Shown here one piece after another: positions 22,250-35,214 of a stretch of DNA of 64,000 bases. The position numbers and the translations under genes are program-made. Each line of letters opens with the position of its first letter. Within the stretch, counting starts at the first letter, position 1. The notes beneath the pieces are model-generated. The model saw only the letters and a list, made by a program, of their open reading frames with translations. It ran no database searches and was not told where the DNA came from. Source of the DNA: Mytilus galloprovincialis (taxonomy: Eukaryota > Mollusca > Bivalvia > Mytilida > Mytilidae); contig NC_134843.1 of assembly GCF_965363235.1 (NCBI RefSeq), forward strand, positions 66,007,865-66,071,864, given 5' to 3'.

Positions 22250-23160
22250 GTTAGCGTCATGTTACGCGGTTCTTTAACTATCTAAATAACAGAATAGTTG
22301 TCTGATATATTAATCTACCGATGGTGTCTTATTATCTCACAATATCTATGGTGACATTGTGACATAATGGACTTTCATACCGGGTGAAGGATTGCATAGC
22401 AAGTTACGATTAGCTAGCCGAAGCACCCTGTTTTGTTTTCCCTCGATAAAATAACTTGAATATATATATTGTGTTTATAACAGGTCAGTAACTGATTTTG
22501 CCTTATGTTGTACTGAAAATGATAAGCGATACTAAAGCTAACACCTACATATCTTTAAAATGGAAAAAAAAACATATGCCTCTTCATACAAGAAGCAAAC
22601 CTTTTTTCACATTTTACAAGCTAGCATGTTTAACAAGTACAGCTTACAATATGTGTATGTGACTTTCTCTTTCAGACCTTTAAGCATTTAAAAAGTCACC
22701 CTTTTTTATATAGAAAAGACATACAAGCGCTAACGTGTATGCTTACAAGCAATGAATCAATCATTCTGTTTAAGGTGACATTTTCAGCATCTTGTAACAT
22801 GAAACACTATAAAAAAAAACATGCAAAAGTTCCCTTAACACTTGTGTCATCAATAATGATAAACCCCCGATACATTTTAATCCTTTCGTATACAAGTAAC
22901 TGGCAAATATAGTGTAAAAAGAAGAAAAAGATGAACAGATTTTTTTGTATTGTATATGAATCAATTGAAGATTATTGTTTTCATTTTTGAATGGGAAAGA
23001 AATCTCTATGACACATGTCAAGTTTTTTTCAAAAGACCATATGGTAAAATCGACAGTAATCTCTTCACAATATCTTCAAATCCACATTTAAAACAGGTAA
23101 AGTTTATATAGCAAATTGATGACACTTTTCTATAAGTTACGAATTATATTTGAATAATCT
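22250..23160. other. Spacer, nothing recognised
   Basis: AT-rich; an 83-codon minus-strand ORF at 22770-23021 has no family features and I do not call it. Confidence 0.4.
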
Positions 23161-23164
23161 CACT

Positions 23165-23515
23165 GCTGGTTGACGTTTCATTCCCGAGGGTATCACCAGT
23201 CCAGTAGTCAATCACCAGTCCAGTAGTCAGTACTATAGGGTTGACATGAATATCACTAATATGGTCATTTTTATCAATTTGTTGTTACAAAACTTTGAAT
23301 TTTTCGAAAAATTAAGGATTTTCTTATCCCGGGAATAGATTACCGTAGCCATATTTCGCAACTTTGGAATTTTGGATCCTCAGACCTCTTCAACTTTGTA
23401 CTTGTTTGGCTTTATAACTATTTTGATCTGAGCGTCACTGATGAGTCTTATGTAGACGAAAAGCGCGTCTGGCGTATTAATTTATAATCCTGGTACCTTT
23501 GATAAGTATTATATA
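23165..23515 (+). repeat. Dispersed repeat M2, long copy
   Basis: Contains 'ctgagcgtcactgatgagtc', 'tgtagacgaaaagcgcgtct' and 'aatcctggtacctttgataa', recognised as a common mussel repeat. Near its start a 19-bp unit, ATCACCAGTCCAGTAGTCA, is perfectly duplicated in tandem (23192-23229). Confidence 0.75.
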
Positions 23516-24094
23516 CCAGAGTAAAATCACTGACAAAAAATAGTAGCATTTATGTAAATTGTAATGACAGTGGTGCGTCAGACGTACTGTTTTAAAATTT
23601 TTCTTTACCAGGAACGCTCAACCTCCGAAAATGGGAAAGTCAGGTATGTATGAAAACTTGAATATATGATGGGTAGTTTGACCAAATGAATAAAATGGAC
23701 AACAAATTCCATCGAAGGCTACCTTGAGGATATCTTGTTACAATTAAAATTCTGTTATTTTTTTTAACTCTAATTTAATAGTACCCATGTCAACGTTTTA
23801 CACTTAATGTGACAGTTCTTTTTACATGAAAAGATTAAAATATATTGTCAATTATCAATGAAACAACTATTTGATGAATTTTTTGCATGCTTTTTTCAAA
23901 ATAGCAGAAAATCATTATATCAAGAAAGAATGGTGGTTGATTTCACTATCATATTACAAGATGTTGTATAAATTAAATGACAGAGAATGATTGTTTCATG
24001 ACGTGTTATCATAACAAGTCTGTGTTGGTACTTGTATATGTTATTATACTTAAATATAAAAGGTTCTAGTTAATGATCTTAACGGATCAACACA

Positions 24095-24215
24095 TATCTT
24101 CAACTTTGCACTTGTTTGGCGTTTTAACAATTTTGATCTGAGCGTCACTGATGGGTTATATGTAGACGAAACGCTCGTCTAGCGTGTTAAATTATAAGCT
24201 TGATACCTTTTATTA
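24095..24215 (+). repeat. Dispersed repeat M2, copy 3
   Basis: 'atcttcaactttgcacttgt', 'tctgagcgtcactgatgggt' and 'tgtagacgaaacgctcgtct' match the copy at 23165. Confidence 0.75.
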
Positions 24216-24470
24216 CTATAATGTACTAAAAAATAGTCAGCTGTTGTAGTTACTTCAACTTTGTTTGGGAAGGATTAATTAATATATATATAAATATATA
24301 TAATAAAAACTATAACACAAATTCCAATACGTTTCGGCCATTACGGCCTTCTTCATTGGAATAAATTGTTTACTGATTATATTTAAAGTCTCTGAATAAT
24401 TCTATAATAAAAACTATAACACATTTCCATGAAAACTATAAAGACAATATTTTATGACTCATTTTTTATT

Positions 24471-24586
24471 TCATTTTCCATAACATTTTCCAATCACTGA
24501 CCATTGCCATCCATTGACTTTACAGAAACATCCGTCTGAGACTTGTTGACCGTGATCGACACATCTACCAAGGTTATCTGGACATT
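24471..24586 (-). CDS. Cysteine-rich secreted peptide gene B, exon 3 (terminal)
   Basis: Minus-strand exon of 116 bp after acceptor TTTGTAG (AG at 24588-24587). With the C left by exon 2 it forms CAA (Gln) and continues CPDNLGRCVDHGQQ, then DGCFCKVNGWQW and IGKCYGK to TGA at 24473-24471. It adds five cysteines, making ten in the mature peptide, which suggests five disulfides. Exons 2 and 3 each encode a similar C..C..W/G..C..C unit, so the protein may be two diverged repeats. An AATAAA follows within ten bases of the stop. The homologous exon for gene A is the one at 1692-1801. Confidence 0.88.
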
Positions 24587-24898
24587 CTACAAATGACTTC
24601 ATATGATTAAGTATGATATATTTATACATTTTAAGCTTGAACTATAGAAATCATCAGATTCAAAATGAAAAACCAATTGAAAGATACCAACTGCTCTTTT
24701 AGAAAATAGATTTTTTAAGTCAGACAAGCCTTTTTTTTTAAACGTTAGACTATGGTGTTCAATGCAAGGCACATATATCAACAACATAAAATTACTTGAA
24801 CAAAAACATACATTATAGCATCAAATATGAAAATCAACTTTACACCTACATTTTCAAAGAATTCACAAAATAAAAAAGAGAAAGAGAAAAAAACATAC

Positions 24899-25039
24899 GT
24901 GTTTTTACAATTGGCGTTTTCCATCCTTGTAGATTACCGGAAGAATAGAGGACGCATTTCTTCGTCCAGCATCCTTGTTTCCACTCTTGGTTAGGTAAGT
25001 AACATACCCCTTTTACGCTACAACCTGGACAACCTTTAA
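24899..25039 (-). CDS. Cysteine-rich secreted peptide gene B, exon 2
   Basis: 141-bp minus-strand exon between acceptor AATTTAAG (boundary after 25040) and donor GTATGT (from 24898). It encodes IKGCPGCSVKGVCYLPNQEW, then KQGCWTKKC and GWKTPIVKT. Five cysteines. It is in phase with exon 1 (phase 1) and exon 3 (phase 1). Most differences from gene A fall between the last cysteine and GWKTPI. Predicted full product: 109 residues, secreted. Confidence 0.88.
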
Positions 25040-25249
25040 CTTAAATTGAGTTTGAAATTAGTCTTTCTGAATGATAAGCCATAACTGTCATAATTATGTT
25101 TTTTCTATTGTACATCTTTTGAAGACACATTGCAGAATTATTTGAAAAAATCATTTCAGTATTGACCATTAAGATGGTGCATTGTTTTAAAAAATTCATT
25201 GACATGCACAAACTAAGGCACTTCAATAATTTTAGTAAACAATTGAATA

Positions 25250-25700
25250 AATAAAGGCAACAGTAGTATACCGCTGTTCAAACTCATAAAGCCATGGACA
25301 AAAAACAAAATCGGGGTAACAAACTAAAACTGACGGAAACGCATAAATATAAGAGGAGAACAACGACACAACACTACAATGTAACTAACACACACAGAAA
25401 CGGACCAAGCATCAGACAAAATCCCACGAGAATAACAAATATAACATCAAAACCAAATACATGAATTTGGGATAGACAAGTACCGTGAAACGTCTTATCG
25501 CAATGTCAATTTACACTCAAAAATAAGAGAAAACAAACGACGCAACGTTAAATTGTAACACACACAGAAACGAACTATAATATAACAATGGCCATATTCC
25601 TGACTTGGTACAGGACATTTTTAAAGGGAAAAAATTGTGGGTTGAACCTGGTTTTGTGGCATGCCAAACCTCGCACTTTAATGGCAATGTTAAATATAAC
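25250..25700 (+). repeat. Dispersed repeat M4, long copy
   Basis: 'ggcaacagtagtataccgct', 'acaaaaaacaaaatcggggt' and 'gaggagaacaacgacacaac'. Matching copies at 59330-59530 (plus) and 35215-35510 (minus). Sits in intron 1 of gene B. Confidence 0.75.
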
Positions 25701-25794
25701 ATAGAAATGACAACTTAATATTACAGGACTACAATACAAATAAATAGGAAAACGTCTTAGACAAAGAAACACATGATTAATGAATAACAAAAAG

Positions 25795-25985
25795 CATCAG
25801 GTTGAAAATTTAATACGCCAAAAACGCGCCTCGTCCACACAAGACTCACCAGTGACGCCCAGATATAAAAGATCGAAAGCGAAAAAAAGTACAAAGTTGT
25901 ACAGCACTGAAGATCAAAAGTTGAAAAAGGTTGTGTCAAATACGGCTAAGTTTGTATGCTTGGAATAAGAACATCCTAATTATTT
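25795..25985 (-). repeat. Dispersed repeat M2, minus copy
   Basis: Inverse of M2: 'aatacgccaaaaacgcgcct', 'caccagtgacgcccagatat'. Adjacent to M4. Confidence 0.7.
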
Positions 25986-26149
25986 AGAACAATTAATGCT
26001 ATTGCAAACAGTAAATTTTATCAAATGAATATAACAGATATACATAATGAAACTGAAGTATTAACTCATTACATAAAACAAACACGAATACATAATGAAT
26101 GACCAACACAGAATAGACACACCCGACTCAGTCCAGGCCTCAACGCAGT

Positions 26150-26285
26150 AAATTATGAAAATGACGTCACATACGACGGTGAAAAGGCAGTAAAAATTAC
26201 GTCACATACGATGGTGAAAAGGCATTAAAAATTTGAACATATGAAATTTCTGAAATAGCAGAAAAATTACGTCACATATGAAAAA
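26150..26285. repeat. Short direct repeats 'aatgacgtcacatacgacgg'
   Basis: Three spaced near-copies of an '(aa)ttacgtcacatacgatgg' motif at about 26159, 26196 and 26265, the first two followed by 'tgaaaaggca'. The core TGACGTCA resembles a CRE/ATF site, but I infer only local duplication. Confidence 0.5.
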
Positions 26286-26803
26286 CTATATCTCAAAAGT
26301 AAGATAGAATTAGGATTGATTAAAGATTAAAATAGAACTAAATACTGATATTGCATTTTAACACAATGCATATTGCAATACTTATTAATAGCAATTAACT
26401 ATAATATGTATATGTGCAGTTTGTTATGAATCCAACTTCAAACTTAAATTATCGTACAGATTATGTTGACCAAAATTAAATCTAATAAATGACGGCGGTG
26501 ATTAATTTTTGTTTCCATAACACATAAATATAATAGAAAAGACGTCAACACATTTGACAAAATCCGATGAGAATTACAAATATAACATTAAACATATAAA
26601 CAAACAGGACCCTTATAAAAGCTATATCAAATTTGTATTTTGACAAATGGCAAACTTATCTAATTTGTATAATAAACTCATTATAGAAACCAGCATTTAA
26701 ATTTTGAACGCGAGATGGGCGTTTAATTTAAAAAGACTCGTTGGTGACGCTTTAAAAAAGGAAGGGTTAAATGTAAGAAAACATAATTATACTAAATAAT
26801 TAC

Positions 26804-26876
26804 TTATTCCTGGAATCTGAGACTGAACAATCACGATAACTGCTAGTAAAACCAAGCCATATGTTAATGTGTTCAT
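26804..26876 (-). CDS. Cysteine-rich secreted peptide gene B, exon 1 (signal peptide)
   Basis: ATG at 26876 begins MNTLTYGLVLLAVIVIVQSQ then IPGI; 73 bp, ending in phase 1 before donor GTAATT. Signal peptide with hydrophobic core LVLLAVIVIV and probable cleavage after VQS. The ATG directly follows an acceptor-like TATGTTGCAG, so the 5' UTR lies in a separate leader exon (about 27483-27512). Compared with gene A the length, phase and start context are identical, indicating tandem duplication of the whole gene. Confidence 0.87.
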
Positions 26877-27482
26877 CTGCAACATAACAAGATATTGTTC
26901 TTCGTATATTAGTATTTCAAATATCTATAAAGATTTTAAATTCTATAGTTTCCAATACGGTGAAATATGTTTGTTTCGATTTAAAGGTTCAGATTTCTAT
27001 TTCAGAAAAAGGTCAACATTCAGAACTAAACAATCGTTATTTTTGTTGACTATCAACAAACCTGAAATAACTCAACACCGAATGCCCGTTCATATACCAA
27101 GCACAAGAAGCGTCCAGTAAACTTTGTAATACTTAAATGTTTTCGCAAAACACTTTACACACAAATAAAAAATATCATTCTGCATGTCTCTCTTACGATA
27201 CGATACAATACAAATATGATTTTATAATGACATTGTGTATAACAAAAATATATACAATATTGAAATATTTCATTAAAATTAGTTCCGGCCTAATGGACCT
27301 ACATGTATAAGTCATTTTAAATAGATACTATGGTTTTGTTCAGGAATGTTATATACTTGTTAATTATTTAAATATAAATGTTGCCTTACAAACTTTAATG
27401 TTAAGTAAGTATTAGATAAATAATTCAAAAAGTTATCAAATGAAACAAAGATACGAAAATAAAAAAGATGGATTACATTTAC

Positions 27483-27540
27483 CTTGACGACTTCAAATAA
27501 GACAACAAATGTGATTCTCTCAATCGTGCCTTGTTTTATA
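27483..27540 (-). promoter_or_regulatory. Promoter and non-coding leader exon of gene B
   Basis: TATA box TATAAAA (27540-27534, minus strand) lies about 50 bases before a donor, CGTCAAG|GTAAATG, with exon end at 27483. This mirrors gene A and gives an untranslated leader of roughly 25-30 bases. Confidence 0.65.
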
Positions 27541-27544
27541 CATG

Positions 27545-30007
27545 TATTTCTCTCTAATTAACAGATGTGACAGTAACTTGACCTTTCAAAGTCAATTTTT
27601 TGCTTTTCAACATTTGAAAATGACCATAAGGATATATTTATATGTACTAATTAGTATTATCGTGGACATCTAGTCCTTCATTAATGGTTATGGCATTTAT
27701 ACATTAACCATAGAATTTTATAGTTAAAAGAATAGATGATGATGGTAATTTTTCACGACCTTAACTGGCTATACAGCCCTCGCACGGTTTGTAAAGAATT
27801 AGCACAAAATTAAGCAGATATTTATCAAAAAGAACAAATAATTGCCTGCTGTTGTAATGCTAAATCATTGTTATCGCTGGTATCTTATTACTTTGTAAAT
27901 TTCACCAACAACAGCAGTAATTTGTATATTTTTGGTTTTTGTTTTGATTGTATTATCCCCATTGAAGATTTTGAGTTTATATGAGAAATTAAGATGATTA
28001 TTTTTAAAATTTATTTCATTCTGTTAGATATTATTAATTATTTTGAACTATGCAGACATTTGTTAAATCGTTAATTTGCGGGAAAATTATGCCAAAGATT
28101 TTCAGTTTCACAATACTATTAGTCAAAGGCAGATAAATTAACTGAATATTATTTTTTTTTAAAGAAGTCGGTCCAGTTTTCTAAAAACAATTTTTTTTAT
28201 GTATTTTGCCTTGTATTAAGAACAAAGACTCGTCTAGTTTGAGTCTTTATAATGTGTGTGATTATGACATTGTGTAAATCAGCAAATTGTGACTATCGCA
28301 CAATGAAATTACGACTCAGTACATATGTATCAGTGTAGTACAAAGCATAAAATGCTAAAAGAGAGAGTAAAATATGCCAAATTGATTATTAAACTCACAA
28401 GTCGAAAACGAACAGACACTCATACCAAATTTTCTTTTTTATGTTGACATTGCAATGACTAATACTAAAAAACAACCAAAACGAACAACAGCCCGGGCAA
28501 ACAAACCACAAGCAGCCATTAATAACTCTTATACAAACGGTAAAATTATACATCTATACACACAATTAATCAAATGCGAGGGCTTTCAAATACATATGTT
28601 TCAAATGCATCTGATTAATATACCCTAAAGGACTACGATTCATGGAAATTGGTGATGTTGTTCATCATACCTCTGTATTAATTATAATTTAAAAAAAAAA
28701 ACGATGCAAAATTGCAAATGTCAATTTTATTTCAGGTTTCTTGTTTCACTCTTATAAATCGAAGTTTATGGCTAGATTCATAAATACCCGCCCCACTTAC
28801 ATGATACTACAAAATAAAATTTATGTAAGATTAACAGGATTTTCTCGACTACAGCTTTTCTTCTTATAATCTATATTTTTGCTTATAAATCTATACCAAT
28901 AGATTTAAATTATTTTTATTTGCCAGAGTTTTAGTTTAGGTATAAGCAATTTACTAGATTTTATTCCGATACAGGTATTTCTCACAAAAGCTTATTAATA
29001 GTATAACTCCAAAATTTTATTCTGAAGCGTTCGTGGTGTAAGTTACTCCATAAAACCGTGTTGTGCACAGATTACTGATATTAATTTTAACGCTATCAGG
29101 TAATCATATTCCTGACCAAAATTTTGGCACATATTCAATATTAAAGTTTACTTGATTTTGTTTAACGGAGAACGGAATACATGCATTCAGAAATTCTTCA
29201 ATAGAAGTTTATTTCTAACTTTGTTGTAAATCATTACATTTAAGTAAATGATGGTAACTAATAATAGAAACATCTCACACGAATATATAATTTCATATTT
29301 GTATTTGCCACTGTGATTATTTTATCTAAATTATATACATTTTAGATAATTGACCAATCATTGCTTTTGAAGTTAGCTACTATATCGTGTTAAAAGGTCA
29401 GTTCATAGGGGCATACAACTTTAAAAATTAATTTGCAACTATTAATAACCTCAAAGCATCTTCATCAAAAAGTGTATAATACATGATTAAATTAATTCGT
29501 ACACATTTGTTACAGATTTGATTTAAAACATTTTGGCATTAAATAAAAGTACAATATAATGTTTAAATTACTGTTGTTTTTTGTAAACCTTCTGATAAAA
29601 AAGGACCTCCTGTTAAGTCAGTTGTCCCATAGTAATTATTTTGCACTACTACTGGTCGTTTGCCCTTGTACTCATATGAAGCAGAATGCAGACAGAGCAT
29701 TCACAAAGACAAAAGTAGAAAAAGAATTTAAAAGCTTTTGAATTTCTTTTCAGATATATTGATTATGTCCTGTCATCCAATGACCTCCATTTAATTAGTG
29801 TTTGCTTCTCATATGTCCTAGCTTACTTAATTCTAAGGATATAATGTATGTAGAATGTCTGCTTCCGATTTTGTTCCCAATATGGACATAGATTGATAAC
29901 TTAAAACTAAAATACATGACAAACGTAATGCGTTTACGTTTCCGGTTGTGACATTTCCATTTCTAAGCAGTTACATACCCTCTGATACTTGTATGGCGTG
30001 ACCATGT
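27545..30007. other. Gene-free AT-rich stretch
   Basis: No splice-supported exon, repeat family or long ORF recognised. A 60-codon ORF at 29559 starts with a hydrophobic stretch but lacks any supporting context. Confidence 0.4.
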
Positions 30008-30612
30008 TTAAGGTAGCACAATGCAAAGGTTTTTCACTCCCAGCAGACATTTTTAAACTGATGTAGTTCATTTCATCCTCCTTTAAATTTAAAAAGAAGA
30101 ATGATTAATCTTTAAAATTGTGATAATTTCATTTGACATAATTATTACATAATTAATTGTTATGTAGTTAGTTGCTATACTGTGATGTTCACACTTGAAT
30201 TGATTTAACTTCTTTGTTATTCATAGCATTCCAAAATATTTTATAGATTCTTGTACAACACAGTTTGACCTCCAAATCCGTGTCTCAGATTTCCAAAAAA
30301 CATCAAAAGAACAAATGTTATGCCCAATTGAATTTAGTGATCTCTTATAAATTGATGTCTCAAACATCATTGAAGGTTGATGAGGGAATGAAATACCACA
30401 GAAGAAATTTGAGACACGGTTTTGTAGGTCAAATTGTGTTGTACAAGAATGTATTAATTATGTCATAATGTAATTATCACAATTTGAAAGATTAATCTTT
30501 CTTCTTTCTTTTGGTACCTAATTTTTAAAATTCAAAGAAGGATGAGAGGAATTACATCATTTTAGAGTTGTCTGATTTGGGGTGAAAAAATCTTTGTATT
30601 GTGCTACCTCAA
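30008..30612. mobile_element. Large foldback MITE, TIR AGGTAGCACAATGCAAAG
   Basis: Left end TTAAGGTAGCACAATGCAAA pairs with the right end, read on the minus strand as TTGAGGTAGCACAATACAAA. Similarity continues inward: 'gattaatctttaaaattgtg' with 'gattaatctttcaaattgtg', and 'cttgtacaacacagtttgac' with 'cttgtacaacacaatttgac'. Arms are about 200-300 bp, the left one carrying an extra segment of roughly 100 bp. No coding content beyond chance. Confidence 0.85.
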
Positions 30613-30631
30613 GTTAGTAAGTAACTATAAA

Positions 30632-30690
30632 AAAGAAGATGTGGTATGATTGCCAATGAGACAACTATCCACAAAAGACTGTCGTGTTTA
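30632..30690 (+). repeat. Dispersed repeat M1, short copy
   Basis: 'gtggtatgattgccaatgag' and 'acaactatccacaaaagac', just after the foldback element. Confidence 0.7.
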
Positions 30691-31429
30691 TCAATACTTT
30701 GAGGAATTTTTTAACATAAGTTTGCACCTAACACAAAAACATCTCCAAGAAAGTTATGAGAACAATTGAAACCAACACTACGTAGGTTTCATGGTCACAA
30801 ATTGGTAAATGGATACGATGTATCGTTGTTTCAACTACTGGCAACATGTTGTTTTTCAGTCTAAGATCTTTGACTACAGTAAAGTCGTCAATTGCTTCTT
30901 TATAATTTACCTATTGGGTTTTATTACCGATTATGAGATTTAGACTGATGCTCAGTGGTTTAGCTTTTTTTTAAACACCATGCGATTCCCTCAAGTTGTG
31001 TTTGCTTCCTTGTTTGGTCTCGTCTTTATTAGTCAACGAGATTTGAACATCAGTGAACTACTGTCACCTGAATATTAATATATTTGCATTTGTATAAACC
31101 TTTCGGTTGTCGTAACGTTCTTCTATGAAATAAGATCCCGCGAGATCCTGCATTAATCTTTGATAGTTGTTAACACTGTAGTCATGTGATCTCGGGTATG
31201 TAGGTAAACATTCTGATCGACAACATATGTGTTGAGTTTGATGAATTGATATTTGAAGTATTATTAGAGATGCTGAGACGGGTACTACTGATAGAAATTT
31301 AGAGTGAATATTAGTTCATTACACTCTCTTACTCTAAGTATGGAAATTCATCTATGAAAATGTATTTAAAAAATTTGAAAATTACCTTCTGACATTAAGA
31401 TCTCTTAAACTCTAAATAATAATTCGTTA

Positions 31430-31800
31430 ATTTTACGGACTCCATGACGAGTTGGTTGACCGTTATGAAGTATTCATTTCATTGATGATATCGAATATGT
31501 TCCTTATGTCGTAACTACAATCCCGTTTCCTTTTCACGAATGTGACATACCGAATTAGACTATTTATCGGGTTTGTAATAACATGAGCAACACGACGGGT
31601 GCCACATGTGGTTCAGGATTTGCTTTCCCTTCAGGAGCACCTGCGATCACCCCCAGTTTTCGTGGGGTTCGTGTTTCTTAGTCTGTAGTTTTCTATGTTA
31701 TGTCTTGTGTACTATTATTTGTCTGTTTGTCTTTTTCATTTTTAGCCACATCGTTGTCAGTTTATTTTCAATTCATGAGTTTGACTGTACCTCTGGAATC
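31430..31800 (+). mobile_element. Penelope-like element, 3'-end fragment
   Basis: Inverse of the region at 41710-42100: 'gacgagttggttgaccgtta', 'gttccttatgtcgtaactac' and 'ggggttcgtgtttcttagtc'. Only the non-coding end of the element is present. The short ORF at 31606 lies within it. Confidence 0.65.
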
Positions 31801-33635
31801 TTTCACCTCTCTTCTTTAACAACTGTCATATTCTTTACTAGGTACAGACATTTTTTTAGAAACGGTGGATTAATCCTTGGTTTATAAATCTCTCACTTGT
31901 ATACCAGTCGTATCAAATTTCATTATATTGACAACGGTGTGTGAACAAAACAAACAGACATAATAAGTAAAAATGACAAAAAAGGGTACATCATTCAACA
32001 TTGTGTTTTAATCTTAATCATGTTATAATCTTACACATGGTTCTTTTTCGTCATATAATAATTTCTATCTATTACATGAATATCCTGAGTTTGTAGACCT
32101 ACATGTAAATGAACACTATTATATCTTTTTAGTGTAACGTCTATAGTTCGTAACTACAATGTGCAAGTATGATCTGACAAACAAAAACTTATAACAACTA
32201 CTTGTTCATAAATAAATTTTCTACGGTATATATTATTAGCTTGATATCTCTAATGAGTTTTTATAACCATGTGGTCGATGGTATTGCTAGTGACCGCTTT
32301 GCCCGTTATGGTACTTTGATCATTTGTCCAGTACTAGTATTCAGTTTTCCTCTGCTATTAAAAGAATTATTGAAAGAAATCGATTTTTATATTGACTGGT
32401 AGTACGATGTTTAGAAAATCAATAAACACGTTTTTTTTCTACCGAAGCAAATTTTGGAATATACAGATTTTGTAAATTTTTCACGCTCTTCAATTTCATA
32501 ATGGTTTCAGCCTTCTGGCTGTTTTGAGCACTACTGCTGAATGTGGAAATGTGCGTTTTATATATTAGTTTAAAATCCAAGTCTGCGTTCCCTCACCCCA
32601 CTGGTTAGCATATGTTTGCTTAATTAAATTTTTATTGCACTCAATGGGTTTTCCAAATTATTTGACATCTTTCGTGGATTTGAAAGTTTGCGTCCAATCT
32701 GTAAGTTCTTTTGCTTCATTTTTCCCTTTTTTCAAATCAAATCAAAACCTGTAATTGTTTTTTTAATAAATTGTATTATTGAACAGCCGTCACCAAAATA
32801 CAAACACCGGGAATATCAAAGATGTTTATACACAATAACTCTGTAATCAAAAGGGCTCTAAAATGATAGCCTCGTGAATCTTAGATAAGTATTGCCTGAA
32901 ATTAAAACCTATGCTTTTGTTATGTAAAAAGAAATGAACTGTACATTAATCCAAATTTATGTTATATCCACGTTATAAGTTTGTTTTTTATAGGTTGTAT
33001 TTAGAGTAATCTGCATAAAGAATTGAGCAAGTGCAGAGATGTTAATTATATAAGATTATATAAGGAATCGTTAACTTTTTTTCCAACAAATGTACAGCTT
33101 ATCAAAAAGTCAACGATAATTCCCTACCGTTTAACAACCAAAATGTGACCTTGACTGAGAAAATGGGTCCAGATGAGATTTATACATATTTTCAGTTTTT
33201 TGCATTTTTTCAGTGCTTACCATGAATACAAAATTTTATGATCATAATTGTGGATGCATTTGGGTACATAAATAAAAAAAAATCAAAACCTATTCTGACA
33301 TTTAATGAGTATATATTAAGAAGGGATATAGCTACGATACTGTTGGCAGGTCATTAAAGATTGCATATTTTGGAGTTAATATTGATTCACTTATAGGGTC
33401 TGTGCATCGGAACTAAACACATTTATTTAAAAACCATTTGTTGACATGCCATTGGTTATGTTCTTCTCATATATTTTATGATGGTAATAAGATACTAAAC
33501 CCCTAACTGGAGGGATTGTGTCTGATATTTATATGATGAAGACATAATTTTTCAATCAGTTTACTTGAAGTCTTGAGATGGCATGTCAGTTAACTGCTAG
33601 TAGTCTGTTGTTATTTATGTATACTTGTCATTTTG
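31801..33635. other. AT-rich stretch, no gene seen
   Basis: No exon with matched splice phases and no repeat copy that I could pair within the window. Confidence 0.4.
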
Positions 33636-33639
33636 TTTA

Positions 33640-34055
33640 TTTTCTTTTGTTAGATCTTTTGACATCAGACTCGGAACTGTCTTGAACTGAATTTTAATGT
33701 GCGTATTAATATGCGTTCACTTTTCTACATTGGCTAGAGGTATAGAGGGAGGGTTGAGATCTCATAAATATGTTTAACCCCGCCGCATTTTGCGCCTGTC
33801 CAAAGTCAGGAGCCTCTGGCTTTTGTTAGTCTTGTGGTATTTTTAATTTTAGTTTCTTGTGTATCATTCGGAGTTTAGTATGGCGTTCATTATCACTGAA
33901 CTAGTATATATATATTTGTTTAGAGCCACGTCTTCGGTTGCAGGAATTTCTCGCAATATTGAAGACGTATTGGTGACCTTCTGCTGTTGTCTGTTCTATG
34001 GTCGGTTTGTTGTCTCATTGACACATTCACCATTTCCATTCTCAATTTTAGGATA
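33640..34055 (+). repeat. Dispersed repeat M3, longest copy
   Basis: Runs from 'gttagatcttttgacatcag' through 'gcgcctgtccaaagtcagga' and 'ttcattatcactgaactagt' to 'tccattctcaattttagg'. Partial copies at 13.5, 19.2, 21.5 (minus) and 56.3 kb. Non-coding; the 65-codon ORF inside is chance. Confidence 0.75.
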
Positions 34056-34059
34056 GAGT

Positions 34060-35210
34060 AAAATGGTGGGTAACGTAGCCTTTCTACTTAATTTTGTAAA
34101 TATCAAAATAAATCAATGAAATTTGTGTTTTTTTAAACAGTCATCTACAATTAGAGCAAAATAAAACAAAACATTTGATTGCAAAAAATAATAAGTTAAA
34201 GTACGAACCAATTACATAACCTTTGTTTAGGAACAGAAAAGCTCGTGTACATGGCTTTGATTTTACAGATTCTTTTAAACTTAAAAAATAAACCAGGTTC
34301 AAGTGTCCGCATTTAATGACCACTTTTATTTTAAATCAAAAGACTTGACAGAACTACATGTATCAATCGTGTAAATAGAAAATTATTCAATCTTATCTAT
34401 ATCTTCAATCTAATTCTATAAGTTGTATTGCTTACGAATAAAAGATTATTATTATTGTGATATTGCAATATTACTTATGACTCTTCAGTAAAATTCAACA
34501 ACAAACAAAAACATCAATCATTACATCTGCATTTCAAACAAAATTACATAGCATTCGTCCTGACATCACAACTAATTCAATGACATTTAAAAAGTGTTTG
34601 TTGCTACATGTGCTAGGTCTGATCATTTCCAATTCAATTACTCGACCCTGAAACAAAAATATATTGAACGTTTAGAAGTAAATAACGTACATGTATAAGG
34701 AAAGTAACTTATAAGAAACATATAGACAAAAGTGAATTTAAGGTAAGCCTTAACAAAACTTGAAAACAAATTGTATAAAGCAATGTTGATTTTTTAACAT
34801 AAGCTACCGAAGACTTATATAGTGAATCGCGTAATTACAATAACTAAGATAAGGCTTCAGCTTGTTTATTGGAAACAACTGAAATTCAATAACAAAAAAT
34901 AAATTTATAACGTAAAAAAGGTGATAACACAAAATAGAATCAAAAGTATTGACGAAATTTTGAACACAGAAAATGAGTTTTGCTCGAAGGTTTTACCTTT
35001 CTCAATGTAAGATGATTTCAAAAGCGGCATATCAGCAAATAAAGAAAAAATGAAATCCATATTTTCATGCCTGATGTTTTACGTGTTGGTTTTTAATCTG
35101 TCGTTAGCATATCGAAATGTACTATTGTATTGTGTTTCTTTGACCTGAATGTTCTTGCATTTGTTTTTACTATATTCATGTCATGTAATGGTGTCATTTT
35201 AATGTTATAT
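34060..35210. other. Spacer, nothing recognised
   Basis: AT-rich with only short ORFs. Confidence 0.4.
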
Positions 35211-35214
35211 TTTA

